Shown here: positions 33,859 to 43,249 of the stretch, piece by piece
How positions within the stretch are numbered: the first letter of the stretch is position 1
Layout of the letters: each line of letters opens with the position of its first letter
Assembly: GCF_048541825.1 (NCBI RefSeq)
Contig: NZ_CP183332.1
Location: 868,001-932,000 of the forward strand
Direction: 5' to 3'
From: Caulobacter sp048541825
Lineage (GTDB): Bacteria > Pseudomonadota > Alphaproteobacteria > Caulobacterales > Caulobacteraceae
DNA length: 64,000 bases
Notes under the pieces: model-generated
The model's database searches: none
The model's input: only the letters and a program-made list of their open reading frames with translations
Told to the model about the DNA's origin: nothing
Position numbers and translations under genes: made by a program

Positions 33859-35205
33859 CTACTTTCGACGGTGGCGAGTCAGGTCGATGCCGTGTCGGTC
33901 GACCTTGTCGTAAAAGGTTTTGCGGGGGATGCGCAGCACCTCCAGCGTCGAGCGGATATCGCCCGCATTGGCGGCCAACGTCTCCTCGATGACCCGAGCC
34001 TCATATGTCGCGACGCGCTCGGGCAAGGGCGCAAGCTCGGTCGTTACGCCTATCCCGTTTTCGCCGGCCAAGCCAAGGGCGACACGTTGGGCGTAGTGGC
34101 TCAGCTCCCGAACATTGCCGGGCCAGGTGTGATTGTGAAGGCGCCACCGCACCTGGTCGTCAATCACTGGCGGCGGGCCGTTGAGCCGTTCGCAGGCGCG
34201 GGCCAGAAAGTGGGCGAACAGCAGCGGGATATCCTCGCGCCGCTCGCGCAACGGGGGGATGCGGAGGCGCACGACGTCCAGGCGATGGAAGAGATCTTCT
34301 CGGAATGTCCCCGCCTTCACCGCCCCGGACAGGTCCGTCTGGGCGGCGGCGACGACGCGAAGGTCCAGGGTTCGCACCTGGTTGGAGCCCAGGGGAGTAA
34401 CCTCGCGCTCCTCTAGAACCCGCAGAAACTTGCCCTGGGCCTCGAGTGTCAGGGTCTCGATCTCGTCGAGGAACAGCGTGCCCCGGTCGGCTTGCTGGAT
34501 GCGCCCGACCCGTTGGCGAACCGCTCCATCGAAAGCGCCAAGCTCGTGTCCGAAGAGTTCGCTGCTCAGCGCGCCCGCCGGAAGCGCGGCGCAGTCGACG
34601 GCGACGAACTCGCGATGGCGCCGCCGACCCCAATTGTGCAGGGCGCGGGCGGCCAGTTCCTTGCCGACCCCGGTTTCGCCCTCCAGCAGCACATCGACAT
34701 CGGCGTTGGCCAGTTGGCGCAGCGTGGCGCGCAAGCGGTCCATGACGGGTGTCTGGCCTATCAGCGGCCAGTCGGCCTGAGCGCTGTCGGCCGTGGCGCG
34801 AAGGCGGCGGTTGTCGAGCACCAGCCGGCGTTTCTCCAGCGCGCGCCGAATGCTGGCGATCAGGCGGTCGGCGGCGTAGGGCTTGGCCACGAAGTCATAG
34901 ACGCCCTCGTGCATGGCCTCCACAGCCTCTGCGACATCCGCGTGGCCGGTGATCAGGATGACCGGCAGATCGGGATCCTCATCCTTCAGCTTCCGATACA
35001 GCTGGCGGCCGTCCATGCGCGGCATGCGGATGTCGCTGACCACGGCCCCGGGGAAGTCTTGCCCGACAACCTTGAGCGCCGCCTCGGCCGAGGCGAAGGC
35101 CAGTACGTCGAAGCCGGCCAGTTGCAGCGCTTGAATGTTAGCGGCCCGAAGGTCGTTGTCGTCGTCGATGAAGGCGACCTGGTTGACCAAGAGTTCGGGG
35201 ATCAT
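33859..35205 (-). CDS. dctD: DctD-like NtrC-family response regulator with a GAFDGA loop
   Basis: A 448-residue enhancer-binding regulator. The receiver has D14-D16, phosphoacceptor D58 (VVSDIRMP) and the lysine in FVAKPYA. The AAA+ domain has Walker A LLEGETGVGKELAA, Walker B GTLFLDEIETL and the arginine region FREDLFHRLDVVRLRIPPLRER. The sigma54-contact loop, normally GAFTGA, reads GAFDGA (residues 223-228, D226 in place of T). A Fis-type helix-turn-helix ends the protein (STLEVLRIPRKTFYDKV). It overlaps the sensor kinase gene by 4 bp and lies in the divergent dct locus, so control of dicarboxylate uptake is likely. Confidence 0.9.
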   Translation of the reverse strand: MIPELLVNQVAFIDDDNDLRAANIQALQLAGFDVLAFASAEAALKVVGQDFPGAVVSDIRMPRMDGRQLYRKLKDEDPDLPVILITGHADVAEAVEAMHEGVYDFVAKPYAADRLIASIRRALEKRRLVLDNRRLRATADSAQADWPLIGQTPVMDRLRATLRQLANADVDVLLEGETGVGKELAARALHNWGRRRHREFVAVDCAALPAGALSSELFGHELGAFDGAVRQRVGRIQQADRGTLFLDEIETLTLEAQGKFLRVLEEREVTPLGSNQVRTLDLRVVAAAQTDLSGAVKAGTFREDLFHRLDVVRLRIPPLRERREDIPLLFAHFLARACERLNGPPPVIDDQVRWRLHNHTWPGNVRELSHYAQRVALGLAGENGIGVTTELAPLPERVATYEARVIEETLAANAGDIRSTLEVLRIPRKTFYDKVDRHGIDLTRHRRK

Positions 35206-37025
35206 TTGGCTTTCCGAAGCGTGATGACGAAGACTGCGCCGGGCGTGGCGGTCGTCTCCAGCCTGAGGTCGCCACCGAACTCGGCGACGATGTCGTGCGA
35301 GATCACCAGGCCCAGGCCCAGGCCGCGAAGCTTGGTGGTGGCGAACGGCGTGAAGAGCGTGGCGGCGGCCGCTTCGCTGACGCCGGGACCGTTGTCACTG
35401 ACGAGCAACAGCACCTGGCCTCGGCGCAGGACGATCCGCAGCGCGATGCGAGGATTGGGGACGCCCTCCATCGCTTCGACCGCGTTCTGCAGCAGATTGA
35501 CCAGCACCTGTTCCAGCCGAAAGCGCTCGGCCAGCACCAGCTGGTCCTCGTTCTCACCGGAGCGCTCGACCGCGACATCGTACTGGCGCAGGCGCGCGCC
35601 CATCAGCAGCAGGGCGCCGTCGATGGCGTCGCCCAGGCGCATGGGTTGGGGCGGAGCGTTGGTCTTGCGGGCGAACGATCGCAGCTCGTCGGTGATCATG
35701 CCGATGCGGTCGGTCAGCGCGGCGATCAGGGCAAGGTTGGCGCGCGCCGGATCGCTCTGCTGACGGTCCAGGAACACGGCGGCGTTGTCGGCATAGGTGC
35801 GGATGGCAGCGACGGGCTGGTTGATCTCATGGGCTACGCCGGCGGCGATCTGGCCGAGGGTGGCCAGCTTGTTGGATTGTACCAGTTCGTCCTGCATCAG
35901 CTGGACATGAGCCTCGGCCCGGCGGCGCTCGTCCATCTCGACGAGAAGCTGGTCGTTGGCGCGACGCAGTTCAACGGTGCGGTCTTCGACCCGGCCTTCC
36001 AGTTCGATCCTGGCCGCTTCCTGACGCGCGTCGCGGGCGGCCGATAGACCTCGCCAACGCAGCAGCACGGCGCCAAGGCCCGACAGGATCAGAGCGATGG
36101 TCAGGGCCAGCACCCGCGCCGCGGTCACCGCCGTCTGCAGGGATGGGCCCGTTGGGGTCAGGGTGAAGACCGTCCAGCCCGAGGCGCCCACCGCCGTGCT
36201 CGCGGCCATGAAGCGGGTCGCCGAGGCCTTGGGCAGGCTTCCCGATATCAACATCGGCTTGGCCCCCGCGACCAGGGTCGTGCTCAGGGGCAAGGGCGGG
36301 AACGCCGCCTCGCCGAACTGGTGGCTGGCGCGCAGGGCGTTCTGGGTCTTCATTTGAAGAGGACCGAGGGCGGAGAACCGCCAGGCCGGGATGCTGGTGA
36401 CCAGCACCACGCCGTCAGGGCCCGCGACAAGGGCGGGCTCGGAGGCTGACCAGTCATCCTCCAGTGCGTCGAACTCGACTTTCACCACCACGACGCCCGC
36501 GACGCCCGTCGCATCACTGACCCGGCGCGCCATGAACAGGCCAGGGCGTCGGCTGACCGTACCCAGGGCAAATAGCTCGGCCACGCCCTTGGCCAGGGCG
36601 TCCTGATAGTAGGGGCGGAAGCCATAGTGCGAGCCAACGAAGCTGGTCGGCATCCGCCAGTTGCTGGCGGCGATCGTCATGCCCTTGGCGTCCAGCACAT
36701 AGATCACCGCCGCGCCGGTGCCCTGGCTGAGGGTCTCCAGCTTGCGATTGAGAGCGTCGATGCTGCCGGGACCGCCGTTTCGCAGGGTCGAGGCGACGTC
36801 GGGGTCCTGGGCCAGCACGAAGGGCAGGGAGCGATGCTTGTCGAGTTCGCTGCGAAGCACCGCAGCGTGCAGCATGGCCGACGACTGGGCCTGGCGCGCC
36901 AGATCCTGACGCACCCGTTTGCCCGCCACTTCGCCGGCCATCAAGGTCGCAACGACGGTCAAGGCCATGGCGATGGCCAGGAACACCAGCCAGCGTCGCG
37001 TCTCGGGGTCCTTCGGTCGAACCAT
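35202..37025 (-). CDS. dctB: DctB-like sensor histidine kinase
   Basis: A 607-residue membrane kinase. Two helices (about 12-33 and 303-323) bracket a large periplasmic PDC-type sensor region, as in DctB. A coiled-coil linker leads to the HisKA domain with phospho-histidine H399 in GVAHEINQPVAAIRTYADNA, and an ATPase domain with VNLLQNAVEAMEG, VSDNGPGVSE and GLGLGLVISHDIV. The start MVRPKDPETRRWL at 37025 follows GGGGAG. It is co-transcribed with dctD and divergent from dctA. It probably senses C4-dicarboxylates outside the cell. Confidence 0.92.
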   Translation of the reverse strand: MVRPKDPETRRWLVFLAIAMALTVVATLMAGEVAGKRVRQDLARQAQSSAMLHAAVLRSELDKHRSLPFVLAQDPDVASTLRNGGPGSIDALNRKLETLSQGTGAAVIYVLDAKGMTIAASNWRMPTSFVGSHYGFRPYYQDALAKGVAELFALGTVSRRPGLFMARRVSDATGVAGVVVVKVEFDALEDDWSASEPALVAGPDGVVLVTSIPAWRFSALGPLQMKTQNALRASHQFGEAAFPPLPLSTTLVAGAKPMLISGSLPKASATRFMAASTAVGASGWTVFTLTPTGPSLQTAVTAARVLALTIALILSGLGAVLLRWRGLSAARDARQEAARIELEGRVEDRTVELRRANDQLLVEMDERRRAEAHVQLMQDELVQSNKLATLGQIAAGVAHEINQPVAAIRTYADNAAVFLDRQQSDPARANLALIAALTDRIGMITDELRSFARKTNAPPQPMRLGDAIDGALLLMGARLRQYDVAVERSGENEDQLVLAERFRLEQVLVNLLQNAVEAMEGVPNPRIALRIVLRRGQVLLLVSDNGPGVSEAAAATLFTPFATTKLRGLGLGLVISHDIVAEFGGDLRLETTATPGAVFVITLRKAK

Positions 37026-37284
37026 CCAGACTCCCCAAAGTCGCTTGGCGTCATCTTGTGTGGATTTACGCACAAAACCTCGCGAGCCGGAGCGGAAAAG
37101 CGCTCGCCCACCCCTGGTCGCATCAGGCCCACTTGGCGTAAATTCTTTTAAGAACAAAGGGATAGGAAACACTCGTCATTCGCTTGCGCCAGCGCTGGCG
37201 ACAAATGATCGTCCTTTCAGGTCTCGACACCAAGGGACTTCATGGGATGGGAGCGCGACCTTCAACGGTCGCAGGGCAAGCAAT

Positions 37285-38619
37285 ATGCGTATCGACACCA
37301 CCATGCCGGCTCCTCCGAAGAAAAAGGGTCTGCATCGGCAGCTCTACGCCCAGGTGCTGGTCGCCATCATGCTGGGCGCCCTGATCGGGCATTTCTGGCC
37401 GACGGTTGGCGAGGGCCTAAAGCCGCTGGGCGATGCCTTCATCAAGTTGGTGAAGATGGTCATCGCGCCGGTGATCTTCCTGACCGTCGCGACCGGCATC
37501 GCCGGCATGCGCGACCTGGAAAAGGTCGGCCGTGTGGCCGGCAAGGCCTTCATCTACTTCTTCTTCTTCTCGACCCTGGCCCTGATCCTTGGAATGATCG
37601 TCGCCAATGTGGTTCAGCCCGGCGCGGGCATGAACATCGATCCCGCCAGCCTCGACGCCGGCAAGGTGGCGACCTATGCGTCCAAGGCCCACGATCAGTC
37701 GATCGTCGGCTTCCTGATGCACATCATTCCCGACACCGTGGTCAGCGCCTTCGCCGGGGGCGAGATCCTGCAGGTGCTGTTCTTCTCGATCCTGTTTGGT
37801 GTGTCGCTGGCCATGGTTGGCGAGCCGGGCAGGCCGGTGGTCGACTTCCTCGAAAACGTCGCCCAGGCCTTTTTCAAGCTGGTTCACATCGTGATGAAGG
37901 CCGCACCGATCGGCGCCTTCGGGGCTTTTGCCTTCACTATCGGCAAGTTCGGCATCGGCTCGATCGCCAATCTGGCCGGGCTGGTGGCCACCTTCTATCT
38001 GACCTCGTTCGCCTTCGTGGTGCTGGTGCTGGGTGTGGTGGCCTGGCTGAACGGCTTCTCGATCTTCCGCCTGATGCGCTATCTGCGCGCCGAACTGCTA
38101 CTGGTGCTGGGCACCAGCTCGTCCGAAGCGGCGCTGCCCAGCCTGGTCGAAAAGCTTGAAAAGGCCGGCTGCGCCAAGTCCGTGGTCGGGCTGGTGGTGC
38201 CCACCGGCTACAGCTTCAACCTGGACGGCACCAACATCTATATGACCCTGGCGGCGCTGTTCATCGCCCAGGCCTGCAACGTGCATCTGTCGCTGGGCGA
38301 TCAATTGCTGCTGCTGGGCGTGGCCATGCTCAGCTCCAAGGGCGCTGCGGGCGTCACGGGCGCTGGCTTCATCACCCTGGCCGCCACCCTGTCGGTGGTG
38401 CCCTCGGTGCCGGTGGCCGGCATGGCCCTGATCCTGGGCGTCGACCGCTTCATGAGCGAGTGCCGGGCCCTGACCAACTTCATCGGCAACGCCGTCGCCA
38501 CCATCGTGGTCTCGCGCTGGGAAAAGGCGCTCGACGTCGACCAGCTGAAGATCGCGCTGGGGGCGCCGGACGCGCCACCGCCCAAGCCGGTCGCCATCGA
38601 CGCGCCCTCCGCGCCCTAG
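37285..38619 (+). CDS. dctA: C4-dicarboxylate:cation symporter DctA
   Basis: A 444-residue carrier of the dicarboxylate/amino-acid:cation symporter family with 8 helices and two hairpins. Motifs include FIKLVKMVIAPVIFLTVATG, LVLGTSSSEAALPSL (serine-rich hairpin), VVPTGYSFNLDGTNIYMTL and SSKGAAGVTGAGFITLAATL. It takes up succinate, fumarate or malate. An ATG six codons in (37303) is an alternative start. It is divergent from dctBD across a 259-bp region in which I found no good sigma54 -24/-12 promoter. A TonB-dependent receptor starts 38 bp after its stop. Confidence 0.96.
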   Translation: MRIDTTMPAPPKKKGLHRQLYAQVLVAIMLGALIGHFWPTVGEGLKPLGDAFIKLVKMVIAPVIFLTVATGIAGMRDLEKVGRVAGKAFIYFFFFSTLALILGMIVANVVQPGAGMNIDPASLDAGKVATYASKAHDQSIVGFLMHIIPDTVVSAFAGGEILQVLFFSILFGVSLAMVGEPGRPVVDFLENVAQAFFKLVHIVMKAAPIGAFGAFAFTIGKFGIGSIANLAGLVATFYLTSFAFVVLVLGVVAWLNGFSIFRLMRYLRAELLLVLGTSSSEAALPSLVEKLEKAGCAKSVVGLVVPTGYSFNLDGTNIYMTLAALFIAQACNVHLSLGDQLLLLGVAMLSSKGAAGVTGAGFITLAATLSVVPSVPVAGMALILGVDRFMSECRALTNFIGNAVATIVVSRWEKALDVDQLKIALGAPDAPPPKPVAIDAPSAP

Positions 38620-38657
38620 ACCGCGGACCACAAGAAAAAGATATCCAGGGGAGAAAC

Positions 38658-41600
38658 ATGCACACCAAGTTCCGCCACAGCCTGATCCAGGGCGCAGCCC
38701 TCGCCGCCTTGCTGGCGACCGCTGCTCACGCTCAACAAGCGCCCGCCGGCGAGGAAGCCGTTAGCGTCGACGAAATCGTCGTCGTCGGCAGCCAGATCAA
38801 GGGCGCCAAGACCACGGCCTCGCTGCCCGTCACGGTACTGGACAACGCCCAGATCGCCGCCACGGGCGCGGTCTCGGGCGACGACCTGTTCCGCGCCATC
38901 CCGGCCATGGGCGATGTGTTCATCAATCCCAGCAACGCGGCCCAGACCAGCAACTCGACGCGGGGCGACGTCAATTCGATCAACCTCCGCAGTCTGGGCG
39001 TCGGCAACACCCTGGTGCTGCTGAACGGCCGCCGCCTGGTTGCGCACCCGACCAGCCAGTCGTCGGGCACCGTGCCGCTGTTGGGCTATAACGCCAATGC
39101 CATCCCGACCGCCAACCTGGAGCGGCTTGAGATCTTGCGTGACGGCGCGGCCGCGATCTATGGCGCTGACGCAGTGGCCGGCGTGGTCAACTCCGTTCTG
39201 CAGACCGATTTCGACGGCTTGACGGTCGATGCTCAGTACGGCGGGGCCGAAGGCACCCATCGCAAGGAGTTCAGCGGCAACATCTTCGGCGGCAAGAACT
39301 TTGCCGACGGGCGGGGCAATATCTCGATCAACGCCAACTTCACCGAGCGCTCAGCCCAGCGGCCAAGCGACCGCCCCTATACGGCGACCCAGGACCTGCG
39401 CCCGTTGTTTGACAGCGATCCGCGCTACACCGACAGCGCCGCGCCCGACAACCGTGGCAACCAGAACTCCTTCGCCAATTTCACGGTCGTTGCGGCCGGC
39501 GGGGTGATCCGGCAGGGCACGACGGCGCTGACGACGGCGGGCGGCTCTGGTCACATCCAGCCCAACAATATCGTCGGCTGTGGGGCTCAACTGGCCAACG
39601 GCCTCTGCCTGGGGTCGGGCAATCTGGCCACCGGCAGCACAGCCAACTTTCTGCGCTACAACGCGCCGCAGAATGACGCCACGACCGTTGCGCCCAAGAT
39701 CAGCCGCCAGAATGTGTTCCTGAACGGCCACCTTGATCTCAGCGAGACCCTGACCGCCTACGGCGAGATCGGCCTCTATCATGCGCAATCCGAAGGCCTG
39801 ACGACCCAGGGCACCAGCCTGGTGGCGATCGGCGTGCCGGCCAGCAACTATTTCAACCCCTTCGGCCCGGTCACGTTCGCCAATGGCGCGGCAAATCCCA
39901 ACCGGTTGCCCAACCTGACCAACGTCCCGGTGACCGGCCGCGCGGTGACCTTCACCAACTACCGCTTCAACGATCTGGGCCCCAGCAAGGTGGAGGTGGA
40001 GAACTACCAGACCCGCTTCCTCGCCGGCCTGAAGGGCGAGAAGCTCGGATGGTCCTGGGACTCGGCGCTGCTCTATTCAAAGGCCGACGCAAAGGACGAG
40101 TCTGACGGCATCGACAGCGCCAAGCTGGCTGCCCAGCTGGCCCTGTCGACACCCGATGCCTACAACCCCTTCAATGGCGGGTGCCTTGACGGTGAGGGCG
40201 GTCGCGACTGCACGCCCAGCTCCGCCGCTGCGCTGGACGCGATCCGTTTCCGGCTCAAGCGCCACTCAACCACCACCCTGACCCTGGCCGACTTCAAGGT
40301 CTCCAAGCCCGACCTGCTGACGATCTGGTCCGGAGAGGTCGGCGTCGCCGCCGGTGTCGAGTTCCGCCATGAAACCCAGCAGGACCGCCGCGACCCCATG
40401 CTCGACGGTCGCACGCCGTTCACCGATCCCGTCACCGGCCTGACCAGCAGAAGCAATGTCACGGGCGTCAATGACACGCCCAGCACCAAGGGCTCACGCG
40501 ATGTCGGCTCGGCCTTCATCGAGTTTGCTTTGCCGCTGGTCTCGCCCGAGATGAAGATCCCGCTGGTGCGGCGCATCGACGTACAGCTGGCCGGCCGCTT
40601 CGAGGAGTACAGCGACTTCGGGTCGGTCGCTAAGCCCAAGATCGCCTTTGCCTGGGATGTCGTCGAGGGCGTACGCGTCCGCGGCTCGTGGCAACAGGGC
40701 TTCCGAGCGCCGAACCTGGAGACTACCAACCCGTTCAGCTATTCACGGACCAACACCGTAACCGACTTCTACCGCTGCGAAGCCGACCTCAAGGCCGGCC
40801 GCATCGCCACCTTCAGCGCCTGCACGCGCGGGGTCGGCATCCGCTTCACCACGGCGGGCAATCCCGACCTCAAGGCCGAGGAAAGCGAAAGCTATTCGGT
40901 GGGCCTGGTCCTTCAGCCGACCTTCGTCCCCGAGCGCTTCGGTCGTTTCACCTTCACGGTTGACCGCTGGCAGATCGAGCAGGACGGCATTGTCGGAACG
41001 CTGGGATCGACCAACATCTCCGTCCAGGATTACCTGGCCCGGGTAAGCGGCTCGAACAACGCCAATGTCATCCGGGCGGCGCCAACCGTGGATGATGTCG
41101 CCCTGTTCAATGGCACCGGCCTGGCGCCGGTCGGCCAGATTTTGGAGATCCGTGACCAGTTCAAGAACCTGCAACCCCAGACGGTCAGCGGCGTCGACGT
41201 CGGCCTGAACTGGAGCCAGCGCACCGAGAGCTTCGGGCGTTTCTCGGTCAATATCGATGCAACCTATATGGACAAGTTCAGCCAGGACCTGGCGCCGCCG
41301 ATCCAGGCGCTGTTCGACGCTCGTGCGGCCCGAACCATCAATCCGGCCACGCCACTGACCGATCCGGGCGATCTGTTGCGCAAGAACGGCAAGCCGGAAT
41401 GGAAGGGCACGGGCACCATGACCTGGCGCGGCGGCCCGTATCAGATCGGCGCTTCGGTGATCTACACGGGTTCGGTTCTGGATACCGACTTCCTGGCTAC
41501 CGACGGCACGCCGTGGACGGTCAAGTCGCTGACGACCGCGAACCTCTATGCACAGTACAGCTTCGAGGAACAGGACGGCCTGTTGTCCGAGACCCGCTTC

Positions 41601-41720
41601 CGACTGGGCGCCCGCAACATCTTCGACAAGGATCCGCCCCTGTCGTCGAGCGGCTTTATCGGATCGCTCTATAGTCCTTATGCCCGCTACTGGTATCTCA
41701 ACGTCAGCAAGTCGTTCTGA
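38658..41720 (+). CDS. Large TonB-dependent outer-membrane receptor
   Basis: A 1020-residue receptor. Signal peptide of about 26 residues (LIQGAALAALLATAAHA-QQ), then a plug domain with a TonB-box-like DEIVVVGSQIKG and NLRSLGVGNTLVLLNGRRLV, then NLERLEILRDGAAAIYGADAV. A long 22-strand-type barrel ends in an aromatic residue (YLNVSKSF), as outer-membrane proteins do. GGGGAG precedes the ATG. It belongs to the big Caulobacter-type receptors that import carbohydrates or aromatic compounds rather than iron. It is 38 bp from dctA and followed 80 bp later by a hydrolase, suggesting a shared transcript; its substrate is unknown. Confidence 0.94.
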   Translation: MHTKFRHSLIQGAALAALLATAAHAQQAPAGEEAVSVDEIVVVGSQIKGAKTTASLPVTVLDNAQIAATGAVSGDDLFRAIPAMGDVFINPSNAAQTSNSTRGDVNSINLRSLGVGNTLVLLNGRRLVAHPTSQSSGTVPLLGYNANAIPTANLERLEILRDGAAAIYGADAVAGVVNSVLQTDFDGLTVDAQYGGAEGTHRKEFSGNIFGGKNFADGRGNISINANFTERSAQRPSDRPYTATQDLRPLFDSDPRYTDSAAPDNRGNQNSFANFTVVAAGGVIRQGTTALTTAGGSGHIQPNNIVGCGAQLANGLCLGSGNLATGSTANFLRYNAPQNDATTVAPKISRQNVFLNGHLDLSETLTAYGEIGLYHAQSEGLTTQGTSLVAIGVPASNYFNPFGPVTFANGAANPNRLPNLTNVPVTGRAVTFTNYRFNDLGPSKVEVENYQTRFLAGLKGEKLGWSWDSALLYSKADAKDESDGIDSAKLAAQLALSTPDAYNPFNGGCLDGEGGRDCTPSSAAALDAIRFRLKRHSTTTLTLADFKVSKPDLLTIWSGEVGVAAGVEFRHETQQDRRDPMLDGRTPFTDPVTGLTSRSNVTGVNDTPSTKGSRDVGSAFIEFALPLVSPEMKIPLVRRIDVQLAGRFEEYSDFGSVAKPKIAFAWDVVEGVRVRGSWQQGFRAPNLETTNPFSYSRTNTVTDFYRCEADLKAGRIATFSACTRGVGIRFTTAGNPDLKAEESESYSVGLVLQPTFVPERFGRFTFTVDRWQIEQDGIVGTLGSTNISVQDYLARVSGSNNANVIRAAPTVDDVALFNGTGLAPVGQILEIRDQFKNLQPQTVSGVDVGLNWSQRTESFGRFSVNIDATYMDKFSQDLAPPIQALFDARAARTINPATPLTDPGDLLRKNGKPEWKGTGTMTWRGGPYQIGASVIYTGSVLDTDFLATDGTPWTVKSLTTANLYAQYSFEEQDGLLSETRFRLGARNIFDKDPPLSSSGFIGSLYSPYARYWYLNVSKSF

Positions 41721-41730
41721 CGGTTGAGCT

Positions 41731-41770
41731 GCGACCGGTCGTCTCGCTCCCCCGCAGCGCGACCGGTCGC
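41731..41770 (+). terminator. Hairpin after the TonB-dependent receptor
   Basis: GCGACCGGTCG (41731-41741) and GCGACCGGTCGC (41759-41770) pair with each other around a 17-nt loop, 10 bp past the receptor stop. The weak ATTCTTTC after it may support partial termination before the hydrolase gene. Confidence 0.4.
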
Positions 41771-41800
41771 CCATTCTTTCGCGAGTGAGTTCGCCCGCCG

Positions 41801-43249
41801 ATGATGTCGATGATCCAAGCCGTTCGCCGCGTCGCTCTGACCCTGGGTCTCATGCTCGTGGCCGGCGGCGTCAATGCTCAGGAGACCCGGGCCTGTCCCG
41901 AAGGCCTGCCTGCCGAGACCCGCTGCCTTTCGGGCCAAGACGTAAATGGCGCCTGGTACTGGATTGCCATTCCCAAGGCCTGGAACGGCTCTCTGGTGGT
42001 GCACGCCCATGGTGGTCCACGTCTGAAAGCGCCCAAGCCGGACGACGCCATCGACGACCTGCAGCGTTTCTCGGTCACCGTGGCCGAGGGTTTTGCCTGG
42101 GCCGGTTCGAACTATCGCCGCTCGGGCTTTGGCGTACGCAGCGCCGCCGCAGACACCGACAGTCTGCGCAAGATCTTCTGGGAAAAGTTCGGCCGCCCCA
42201 AGCGCACCCTGCTGCACGGACAGTCCTGGGGCGCCAACGTCGCCGTCCGGACAGCCGAGCTCTACGGCAAGGATGCAGACGGCAAGGTGGTCTATGACGG
42301 TGTCATTCTGACCAATGGCGTGGTTGGGGGCGGCGTCCGATCCTACGACTTCCGCGCCGATCTGCGGGCCGTCTACCAGTATTATTGTGGCAACCATCCA
42401 GCAGCGGGCGAGCCGGCTTATCCCCTTTGGCAGGGTCTGCCTGTTGGCTCGACGCTGAAGAACAAGGATCTGGACGAGCGCCTGAACGCCTGCACCGGGT
42501 TGGACAAACCGGTCGCTGAGCGCACGCCTGAGCAGGCCAGAGCGCTAAAGAACATTCTGGCGGTCATCCGCATTCCTGAGCGGACGCTGGACAGTCACCT
42601 GTCCTGGGCCACCTTCACCTTCGCCGACATCGTCAACCTTCGGCTCGGCGGCAAGAACCCATTCTCGAACGTGGGCGTGCTCTATGTCGGCTCGGACGAT
42701 GATGCTGGGCTCAATCGCAACGTCGCCCGCTTCGCCGCTGACCCTGAGGGCGTCAGACGCCTCTCTGAGGATAGCGATCTGGCCGGCGAACTGACCGTCC
42801 CGACCCTGACAATGCACGCCATCAATGATCCGACTGCCTTCGTTGAACTGGAACACGCGTTCCGCGACACGGTGTCCAAGGCCGGAGCCTCGAACCTGCT
42901 GGTGCAGTCCTTTACCGACGAGGACGAGCACAGCAAGCTGGCGACGCCGCAGTACGCGGCCCTGCTGCGGGGCATGACGACCTGGATCGATCAGGGGGCA
43001 AAGCCTTCGCCCGCCACATTGGCCGCCGGCTGCGCCGAGGCCACGGCGACCTATGGCGAGGCCTGCCATTTCAACGTCGACTATTTTCCGCCCTCTCTTT
43101 CGACCCGGAGCTATGCGCGTCAAAAGCCGCTGGTGGTGTCAGTCCAACGCCAACTTGTCTCCACCAGGCGCGATTGGGGCAGGGGGCTCATCGTCAACCG
43201 GCGAGCGGCTTCCATTCGACGAAGGCCGCCGACCTTGGGGCGACCGTGA
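41801..43249 (+). CDS. Exported alpha/beta hydrolase with a probable read-through C-terminus
   Basis: A 482-residue hydrolase with signal peptide (about 1-26, LGLMLVAGGVNAQ). The fold is clear from LVVHAHGGPRL, the nucleophile elbow LLHGQSWGANVAV with S142, a late aspartate in MHAINDPTAF and the histidine in TDEDEHSKL. Several cysteines fit a periplasmic location. Homology-like sequence ends near SLSTRSYARQKP (about 43125); the last 40 residues (VSVQRQLVSTRRDWGRG...) run into a 17-bp repeat and an insertion-sequence scrap, so the native tail was probably replaced. It may process the substrate of the upstream receptor, but this is inference. Confidence 0.82.
   Translation: MMSMIQAVRRVALTLGLMLVAGGVNAQETRACPEGLPAETRCLSGQDVNGAWYWIAIPKAWNGSLVVHAHGGPRLKAPKPDDAIDDLQRFSVTVAEGFAWAGSNYRRSGFGVRSAAADTDSLRKIFWEKFGRPKRTLLHGQSWGANVAVRTAELYGKDADGKVVYDGVILTNGVVGGGVRSYDFRADLRAVYQYYCGNHPAAGEPAYPLWQGLPVGSTLKNKDLDERLNACTGLDKPVAERTPEQARALKNILAVIRIPERTLDSHLSWATFTFADIVNLRLGGKNPFSNVGVLYVGSDDDAGLNRNVARFAADPEGVRRLSEDSDLAGELTVPTLTMHAINDPTAFVELEHAFRDTVSKAGASNLLVQSFTDEDEHSKLATPQYAALLRGMTTWIDQGAKPSPATLAAGCAEATATYGEACHFNVDYFPPSLSTRSYARQKPLVVSVQRQLVSTRRDWGRGLIVNRRAASIRRRPPTLGRP
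43137..43153. repeat. 17-bp direct repeat, left copy (possible att site)
   Basis: TGTCAGTCCAACGCCAA occurs here and again at 50662-50678 in the same orientation. The left copy lies in the foreign-looking tail of the hydrolase gene; the right copy lies 75 bp before a broken integrase gene. The pair could mark the ends of an integrated element. Confidence 0.5.

Noticed and set aside
37026..37284. Sigma54 -24/-12 promoter between dctB and dctA
   Set aside because: The nearest match (TTGGCGTCATCTTGTG near 37044) has the GG-GC spacing one base short; other TGGC sites lack the -12 GC.
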